Shown: in pieces, positions 56,820-64,000 of the stretch
Layout of the letters: each line of letters begins with the position of its first letter
How positions within the stretch are numbered: position 1 is the stretch's first letter
Assembly: GCA_038373865.1 (NCBI GenBank)
Contig: JAXGGA010005236.1
Location: 16,044-80,043, forward strand
Direction of reading: 5' to 3'
Length of the DNA stretch: 64,000 nt
From: Uloborus plumipes
Lineage: Eukaryota > Arthropoda > Arachnida > Araneae > Uloboridae
Translations under genes and position numbers: made by a program
The notes under the pieces: generated by a model
What the model saw: the letters and a program-made list of their open reading frames with translations, nothing else
What the model was told of the DNA's origin: nothing
Databases searched by the model: none

Positions 56820-57596
56820 GGTATGGGCCCCACACTACTTCCTTTTACGTGTAAATTTCTTAGTAGTTGCCTTAAGTGTCAAATAAAGTGCTTGGAGTGA
56901 GCAAGGTAACAATTCAAATATTTACTCCCCTAATCTGCCACGAAACAATGCAAAAAATATTTAACAATGGTTAATTTTCTAATATTGCTGATTTTAATAT
57001 CATTCAGTGAATTTTTCGCAAAATATCGCCAATAGCTCCAAGTTGAACCCAAATTCAAAAAATAATTTTTTCGCCAAATTTGTCGCCAACTTGGCGATAT
57101 GTCGCCAAGTTGGCGTCAAACACTTGGCGACATATCGCCAAGTGGTCGCGCCAATTCATATCACTTGAGTCTGCATTGAAATTAACACTGATTTACCCCA
57201 AAAAAAGGGTAAAACACCCCCTTGGGAACATTCAAATGCAACCACAAGGGGAGGTGCACAACTAGACCATACTCAGAGCCTACATACCAAGCTAGAAGTT
57301 TCTACGGTATATAGTTTTTGAGTTATGCGAGCCACATACGCACATACATCCGCACATATATCCGCATATACGTACATACAGACGTCACGAAAAAACTCGT
57401 CGTAATTAACTCGGGGGTGATTGAAAAGAATTTTTCGGCTGCTTATATGTTGGTAGGTACATATGCACGTGCTGACAGGTCGAAAAAACTACTGAACATT
57501 CATTCGGGGGTGAGCAAAATCAAAATTTAGACTCAAATTTGAGTGATTTTTTTTTCGCGATCACAATACTTCCTTTACTACGTAAAAGGAAGTAAA
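56820..57596 (+). mobile_element. GCCAAGTTGGCGAC repeat family, copy 3 (most complete)
   Basis: It starts ATGGGCCCCACACTACTTCC. It has a cluster of palindromes (CGCCAACTTGGCG, GGCGATATGTCGCC, CACTTGGCGACATATCGCC) at 57078-57143, then CAACCACAAGGGGAGGTGCA, a CATACGCACATACATCCGCA microsatellite-like part and CGGGGGTGAGCAAAATC. It ends in a hairpin, ACTTCCTTTACTACGTAAAA then GGAAGT. Its terminus and spacing suggest a non-autonomous DNA element; the class is unknown. Confidence 0.75.
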
Positions 57597-57739
57597 AAGC
57601 ACTACGAGTTACTTAGTAATATGTATACTCTGTATAAATTTATAAAGAAGCATATCTATTAAAATTTAACATTAAATACTGTAAATGTTTTTTATATAGA
57701 TATTAATTAAAAAAGCAGAATTATTTTAATTTCAAAATG

Positions 57740-58161
57740 CATTCAATAATTTAATATTCATCAAAAATTTGTCAATATGTGTTTGCAGCCAACTTGGAAC
57801 TCCTGAACATTACGTATTCAATTGTCCATTAACTAGCTCTTTCCACTGCATATATAATTCCAACCTTCCTGTATCCAAAAATATAGCTCATATTCTTCAT
57901 CATCCAGCTACTCGCAAGAATATTCATAAAATAATGTTTTTACTCAGCACTCAAATAGAAGACTTCAAATATCCCGCCTAAAAACTTCAAATGTTATATT
58001 TTTGTCTTTTTCTGTAAATATCAAAATTGTTTTTCCTTTTATTATTATTTTTTCCATGTAATTTGTTTTGTTCATTCCTCCCAGCCACCACATCCGGTTA
58101 AACCCTCATCAGGGTAGGTACGGTGGTGACTGGTGGGGTTTAAATAAATAAATAAAATAAG
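57740..58161 (+). mobile_element. 5'-truncated non-LTR retrotransposon (LINE) 3' end
   Basis: It consists of a coding tail (57769-57981), a 3' untranslated part containing CATCCGGTTAAACCCTCATC, and a terminal TAAA-type simple repeat (58141-58160), the normal layout of a 5'-truncated LINE insertion. Confidence 0.75.
57769..57981 (+). pseudogene. LINE ORF2 C-terminal fragment (zinc-knuckle region)
   Basis: The last 70 codons of a reverse-transcriptase polyprotein remain: ICVCSQLGTPEHYVFNCPLT near the start, and LHHPATRKNIHKIMFLLST toward the end before the stop at 57979-57981. The Cx1C...HxxxxC arrangement with GTPEHYVFxC is the nucleic-acid-binding tail common to jockey/CR1-like LINE ORF2 proteins. 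Reverse transcriptase and endonuclease domains are absent because the copy is 5'-truncated. It cannot mobilise itself. Confidence 0.8.
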
Positions 58162-58463
58162 TGGGGACGACAGTATTTATATATGGATGACATGAATTGC
58201 AATTAAAAAACATTAACTTTTTATTTTGTATTTTATTTTTTTTAACCTTTATGGGGAAAATAAAAGAAAAAAACTATTCTGAGTTTGTTCAATTTATCTA
58301 TTGCCATTTCTTGTTCTCCTCGTATGTCATAGTTTGCAGTCAAAGTGTTGAGAACGAAAGGAAAAGCATTTATTGTTTAACTGCTAATATAATGATATTA
58401 GTCAATAGGAAGTGAGTGAATGTCTCTGCATCATATTGAATGTTACTGCATAAGTTCGTAATG

Positions 58464-58631
58464 GTAACCCTTTCACTACCGAATTTGTTTCCGAGAGAAA
58501 AAGTTCCAGTAGTGTGGGAAGCTTAAGTGGCTCCACTGAATCTCTCCTAAACTGAGTTATTTTAAATAAAAACTTATCATAGATTCATTTCAAACTGCCC
58601 ATGGGATAATATGTCTCTGTGAAAGGGTTAA
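58464..58631. mobile_element. piggyBac-like TTAA MITE (copy 3)
   Basis: The left GTAACCCTTTCAC (TTAA changed to GTAA) and right GTGAAAGGGTTAA are 9-bp-plus inverted ends. Total length is 168 bp. Confidence 0.7.
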
Positions 58632-58661
58632 AGTACCCAAGATCAATTGTGATATACTTTT

Positions 58662-59639
58662 TACCCCAGAACCAAACGAACGTAAGTCTATCTTCGTGAT
58701 TTTTCAGGAGAGGGCGAAAACGATTGTCAGGTGGGCATGCAAAGGGTGAGTGGGATTCGCGCTCTTTTAGTGCTGTTATGTAAAGTAGGGATGCTCCGAT
58801 TAATCGGAAGTACAAATTAATCGGCCATAATCGGCCACTTTGCCGATTATTCATAATCGGTAAAATAGGGCCGATTAATCGGTTGAAAAATATTTTTAAA
58901 TATTATTCTTTAAAATGTACCTTCACTAAGAAACTATGATGAACGATTTTATTGGCAGTAATAATAATCCTCACAGTTGATATAAAATTTTTATTAAATT
59001 AATTTTCCTACTTTGAATAACACACATAGACAATAATGCAACATTTTTCATGTGGCGATAGTTTTCTCCTTAGCACAGTGCTTTTAGATAACCTCTAATT
59101 TTCACAAAAAATAAAAGTCTTGAATTAAATTGCTACTGATTATTAAAATTAAAATTAAAAGTACCTCCTCCCACGGCCCCCCCCCCCCATTTTTTTATGC
59201 CCAATTAATATAATTAGCAATGTGTTAATGTAATATTATTGAAAATAATATGAAAATTGGTTCTAAGAAATTTGATAAAATATTGAGATTATTTTGTGAA
59301 AATAAGGAAAATGGAAAAAAAAATCTTCTCTCAGAAAAAAATTACTCACTATTTCTAAACTCGGAATTGTATAGGAGAGCAAAAACAGTGGTTGTAAAAT
59401 TGTAGTATTTAAAACAATCATTCCTATCATTAATCGGCTCAGCCGATTAATCGGCCGATTATCAACAACCGATTAATCGGTAATCGGCCAATTTGCTTAT
59501 CGGTGCATCCCTAATGTAAAGGAATTCCTTTTTCGCATAACGTACTCGTGGATCGATGCGGAATAAGATTCTACATACAAATGCCGTAATAAAGTGAAAA
59601 TCGCCATTTTTGGACTTACGTCGTTCTGGCTCCGAGCTA
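58662..59639. mobile_element. TA-flanked MITE (family A, copy 2), split by a hAT MITE
   Basis: Left TACCCCAGAACCAAACG and right CGTTCTGGCTCCGAGCTA match the ends of 3951-4203 in inverted orientation, and the inner TCGATGCGGAATAAGATTCT and GTGAAAATCGCCATTTT also match. The middle is interrupted by 58786-59513. Removing that insert and one duplication would leave about 242 bp, close to copy 1. Confidence 0.8.
58786..59513. mobile_element. hAT MITE (TAGGGATGC ends), nested
   Basis: A perfect 8-bp duplication atgtaaag flanks it (58778-58785 and 59514-59521). Ends are TAGGGATGCTCCGATTAATC and CGGTGCATCCCTA. Subterminal ATTAATCGG / CCGATTAAT boxes are repeated on both sides. TAGGGATGC is a known hAT terminus. 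No coding. Confidence 0.95.
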
Positions 59640-59649
59640 CAGTGTTGCT

Positions 59650-60380
59650 ATATTTTTTTATTATGACGTGTGAAAATGGCTATTAATATGATCAAAAGCG
59701 ATAATTTTTCGGAAAAAAAGATGATCTTCGTATCTCGATCACATGGTGGGAATGGTAACAGCTCTCGATTTTGTTTCTATCATAACGTGTATTTTACTTA
59801 CTCTGCTTGCAAAAGTAGGGCAAGAACATCTATCTATTGTGTGTATATAACAGAACCAAAATCCAAGATGCGGCAAAAAAAATAGGGAGGGAGGAAGGTA
59901 TAATTTTGTTCTGTTTCGTTTCTCGCGGATAGAAAAAAAAAACGGCAGAGCAATTTCAACGGTGTTCAAACTTTCCACGCTTGTAACTAACGGCTTATAA
60001 TGGAAGGGTTTGGTGGCGAAGGGGGGAAGAGAAGAATACAGTTTTAGGATGTAGGTTAGGGTGTTCTTGAACTTCCTCTTGTGAAAGGTTTTTTTTATAG
60101 CGGAACCTGACTGTACTGTTTTGATGAAAGGTGTATGTCGGAATTCATACACATTTAGTATTTTTTCGCGGAAAGATCGGGTGATTTATAAATTGCTTTG
60201 TGGGATTTTTTCAATGCAGAAAATATTTTCTATTTTTACAAATATTAAAGATATTTGAGCGCGTTGAAATGGCTACTTTTAGCGAAATTGCACTTTTTTT
60301 TTAATATAGAAATTCATTGTATTAATGAATTCCGTAGCTGATCTTTGACTGTGCTTATAATGTATGGTAAAATCAAGAAG
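59650..60380. other. Unique sequence, no gene seen
   Basis: A 137-codon minus frame (60152-59739) has no recognisable domain and is Phe/Lys/Ser-rich as expected from composition. Confidence 0.4.
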
Positions 60381-60605
60381 TTTGACCCGTTATGCCTCGA
60401 CGGGACTCCGAAGTCCCGCTTATATTAATTTAGTATAATGAATCCTATATGGCGGGAATCATGCTGAAGCTTTTAAGTACCACTCCTTGTACTTTGCCGA
60501 GAGGCCAACAGATGGTACTTGCGATCGGAAACAGTTTTCTTAGGGGCCCTAAGGCGTAGGGGCCTTGGACCCCAGAGATTTTCAGAAAAATTTTTTCTTG
60601 GTATG

Positions 60606-61399
60606 CAGTGAACTCGCACTTATGCGCCGGCCCAAGGGACCAACAGAAAAAGGCGTATAAGTGAGAGAGACGCGTAAGTTAACAAGCCTATTTAAAGGTC
60701 TAAAACGCAACATTAGTTCAAATGAGAGTATGAATAAAAATGTTTCTGAAGAAAAAGGACATATTACTATGGTTTGGCAATTACTGTAACGTAACTACAA
60801 TGATAAAGAGAACACAAAAAATGTAGCATTTGTAATCACTAACTGTTCCCTTTAAAACAATCCATAATACATAATAGTCCCTGTCCAAACTCCAGTTCAT
60901 GCAGAAAAAATACCTTCCGTGAGCAATAAATGCGAAATATTAAAGAGGAAAATGAATAAACATAGTTATTTTTTAACCTTTTGGATCCGGGTGTTTATAT
61001 AGAAATTTTTCTTTCGACCCAGTTAGTACGACAGTTTAACCACAGATTTCTTTTCCATTGAAAAGAGAAGGTATAAATTGTCGTACCAGACGTATGAAAC
61101 CTTGAAAAAATCCCCGGCTCCAAAGGGTTCGAGTGAAAATTTCAACCCCGTCCTCTAAACTAGACGAGACTTATTGTGCAACATCTGTACCGCCCGGTTC
61201 CTAAAGGTTAAAGAAAATAATTAATTTTTTTACATTTCATGAAAAATTCGGCGCATAAGTGAAATATTTCTCTTTAGAGCGACGCATAAACGAATGATAT
61301 TATCATTATTTTAGTATGGAATGTCCCGGGACCATTAAAAATCGTCGTATAAGTGAAAAAGGTGCATAAATGAGGCGGTGTATAAGTGAGAGTTCACTG
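60606..61399. mobile_element. pogo-like MITE, nested
   Basis: Ends CAGTGAACTCGCACTTATGC and TATAAGTGAGAGTTCACTG are inverted repeats. Repeated GCGTATAAGTGA/GCGCATAAGTGA boxes sit near both ends. The exact target duplication is unclear. It is interrupted by 60973-61211. Confidence 0.75.
60973..61211. mobile_element. piggyBac-like TTAA MITE (copy 4), innermost of a nest
   Basis: TTAA lies at 60973-60976 and 61208-61211. Ends CCTTTTGGATCCGGG and CCCGGTTCCTAAAGG are imperfect inverted repeats. A second CCAAAGGGTTCGAG phrase near 61122 resembles an internal copy of the end. The length is 239 bp. Confidence 0.75.
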
Positions 61400-61500
61400 T
61401 ATATGTTGTTTGATGTATTTTTAACTAAAAAAAACAAAAGAAAAAATAATTATAATTTTTAAAAATCCATTGTTAAATTAATTTGGCACATAAAGGGTTA

Positions 61501-62862
61501 AACGAAGTGCATTTTTTTTTTCTCTCAAAATGATTCTTTTGTACCAAATTTGCTCACTTCAAAAATGATGGCTCAAAATATTTTCATTCCATTTTTTATG
61601 AATCTTTATAGAGTTTACCTCCATTTAGAGAATATATTTGCCAAAAATCTTACAAAAAAGATTTCGATGAGCCGAAAAAAAATGTATTTTTTACATATCC
61701 TCAAAATTGTTAATTTAAAGTTGCCCTAGGCGAGATGGCGATGTTTTTATTCTTATAAGTGCAAAAAATAAATATAGCATTTTTGAAGATTTTCTTACAA
61801 ATTCGACAAATAATTGCAACTATTTTCAAAATTTAATGCAGTTATTTTTAAAAATACTAGTTAATTGTTAATTTCTGCTAAAACATATAATTACAAATAT
61901 TCCTCATTATAACTTTTCTTAAACACTATGTATGGTGTACATATATAAGTATAATCTGTGAGGTACATATTTTACATAAAAGTGTGGAAAAAGTTAACAC
62001 TATACTGCGGAAAACAAGTATTGCACGATTATTAATATCAATAAGGGATGGTAAGAGAAATTGAGCTTTTTTTCTTCCTTTTATTGGAATATTTGGACTT
62101 AACACCTCTTGTATAATTAAATTGTATTAACATAATATTTTGTAAGATTTCAATAAAAGTGTGAATTTTTACCTACTTTGTAACTTCGGGGCACCTTGAA
62201 GGCAGTAATGATATGGAATATTTAAAAGAAACATGGCCGAAATTCTAAGTCCAAATTCTTCTATAGCAAAATATAAAGCATTTTGAATAAACAATAGCAG
62301 CGTTTTTCTTCTTTTTTTTCATAGAATTGAATTATCCATAGGAGGGGGGGGGGGGCATGCACGTCTTTCTGCAGCTGGGGAATGCCATATACGGATGCTT
62401 TTTTGTTTTATTTTATTTATGGTGGATGAAATTCTTAATTCAGTGAATTACACCAATATAACGTTCTTTATACCTTTTAAATTTTGCCATTTGTCTACTG
62501 TTGAAAAATTGTCTAAGAGACAGGAGTCGGTAAGGAAAATAAGATGCTTTTAACACCAACCCTATTAAAACTTAGTAATTGACTTCAATAACATCTGTAC
62601 ATTTTCTGAAATATGCAAACAATGTAAAAAAAAAAGCAGCTAGTTCTCTGAACAATATTTTTAGAGTAATATCAAGGGATTTAAAAGTTCCCATTACCGA
62701 AGAAATGCCTATAAAAAAAAAACTACCAATATTCGATACGTATCTATATCTCTAGAATAATATGTAAAATCGCTTTCGTTCATTTTAGTTTTTGGTATAA
62801 AGAAAAGTAAATGAATAAATGTTTAGGACTTTATTGTTATTCTTTTCAAAAATTATCTAACT
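61501..62862. other. AT-rich sequence, no gene seen
   Basis: A G tract lies near 62343-62355. No repeat ends or coding similarity were recognised. Confidence 0.4.
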
Positions 62863-62960
62863 CAGCGGTCGGCAACCAAAATTGACAGAAGATCTACTTT
62901 CCAAGTTTTCTGCGAACATAAGATCGACTTGGGGAAGGAGAGGGGCGCGTTTTGCATTCA
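62863..62960. mobile_element. hAT-like left end, partner not found
   Basis: CAGCGGTCGGCAACCAAAAT followed by AGATCTACTTTCC resembles a common hAT (Charlie-like) start. No complementary GGTTGCCGACCGCTG was seen before the window ends, so the element is truncated or continues beyond it. Confidence 0.55.
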
Positions 62961-64000
62961 CTGCAAACTCAAATGAATGTTTTGCATACACGGTTAAATT
63001 GACACTAAGCTGGTCTCAAATTGTTAGCTGACTCTTATAAAAAATACGTCGCTGTTCATTAAGTAGTTTCTTTAAATTGCTGTAATACTGTCATGGTAAC
63101 ACACAACAAAATAATTTCAGACACAAGTATATAGCCTGTTTTCAAATTGATAAAATCAGGCATGTGATTTTTCAGTATTTTTACTGAATTCAGTATTTTT
63201 TGAGAGAGCAAAATACCTTATGCAAGAAAAATGAAGGAGCATTGCAGTCTAAATTTAACGTATATCAAATTATTCCATACATCCAATTAAAGTGGTTGAC
63301 TATTTAGAGACAATAACCCGTAACTTGCTTGCAGATGTAGTGCAATGTACTAACAATGCAGGTTTGTTCATACAGCCATGCAATTTCAGTATTTTTCACC
63401 GTATTTACGTCACATGTCTGTAAAATAGCGATAAGTAAATATGATTAAAATGTTAATGACTATAATTTTAGAGTTTTTAAAAATAACTTCTGATTTAGAT
63501 GTTAGATCTAATTTTGTTCTAGAAAATTAATGTTTATCAAGTCTACTCAGACAGAAAGCAAGGTTCAAATCAAAATATTGCCACGATCGTTTAATGCATC
63601 AATGTCGGTGTTTTTATCAACTACATATTGTTCGATATAATGTACTTTTTGCTTGATGTGAAGCGCTGCAATTGTTACTGAAACGTAAGATTTTAAATAG
63701 AAAGTACCATTCTTGAATCATAACTTGTACTTAAAACCATTCATTCAACATGTTATGCATTGCGCGTGCACTTTGTTCCGGAATTTAGAGAAACATTTAT
63801 CATCAAATATCCAATTTGGAGAAAAAAAAAATCTAACAAATGGCTTTTAATTGAATTATTTTATTGTTTTGATTAAAGTTTTGTATTTTTTTACAGATGT
63901 AAAGAAATTTTGAAGCACAATTTTTAGGTGATTATTTTATTTTAAACGCTTATCCTGCTGCAAGCGCAAAATAATGAAACTTCAGTACAGCACGAATAAT
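62961..64000. other. AT-rich sequence to the window end, no gene seen
   Basis: No coding similarity, RNA gene or repeat boundary was recognised. Confidence 0.4.

Larger units (their letters stand above)
60382..61500. mobile_element. Probable piggyBac-like MITE, host of a nested pogo-like element
   Basis: The left phrase GTTTGACCCGTTATGCC and reverse complement of the right, GTTTAACCCTTTATGTGCC, agree closely. The right end keeps TTAA (61497-61500) while the left reads TTGA (60382-60385). The element at 60606-61399 lies inside. Confidence 0.55.

Overview
This is a eukaryotic, strongly AT-rich, repeat-dense animal window. It has homopolymer tracts, short inverted repeats everywhere, and no operons or ribosome binding sites. 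I could not find a single convincing host protein-coding exon. What identifies the locus is microRNA: two tandem mir-100 hairpins at about 1.35-1.48 kb and a textbook let-7 hairpin at 17.85-17.93 kb, all on the + strand. This is the conserved bilaterian mir-100/let-7 cluster, here stretched over about 16.5 kb. The usual third member, mir-125, was not found by eye. The bilaterian miRNA cluster is certain. The mobile elements (ZBED-type hAT, D37D-type mariner, a Sola-like element with a 4-bp target duplication, many hAT MITEs) and base composition suggest an arthropod, plausibly a chelicerate such as a spider. That placement is inference.

Layout. 0-4.3 kb: mir-100 pair, one hAT-like MITE, a GC-richer unique block (3.3-3.75 kb) and a TA-flanked MITE. 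4.3-17.8 kb (the mir-100 to let-7 interval): mostly unique AT-rich DNA carrying a nested hAT set (8.2-10.25 kb), another hAT MITE (12.2-13.0 kb) and a 3-kb element with terminal inverted repeats of about 0.53 kb (13.1-16.1 kb). 17.8-18.1 kb: let-7. 18.85-24.08 kb: a 5.2-kb hAT-type element containing further insertions, including a Sola-like element. 24.3-26.85 kb: a structurally complete but coding-broken ZBED-type hAT on the minus strand, with an 8-bp target duplication, one likely 167-bp intron, two frameshifts and one stop. 27.86-29.13 kb: a hAT MITE next to an internally deleted mariner that itself holds a MITE. 31.9-38.57 kb: a 6.6-kb DNA transposon with 31-bp TIRs, 4-bp target duplication and repeated subterminal boxes. 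Its broken transposase gene is split by one insertion, and its right part by a large inverted pair of another repeat. 40.0-42.5 kb: hAT within hAT. 44.9-61.5 kb: scattered MITEs (pogo-like, TTAA-flanked, palindromic hairpins), decayed coding remnants, a LINE 3' end and several nests.

Functionally the only host products I can support are the miRNAs, probably cut from one long + strand primary transcript. Everything else recognisable is mobile DNA, most of it non-autonomous or decayed. Many element boundaries are exact because both target-site duplications can be read directly. Those elements are the best-supported annotation after the miRNAs.
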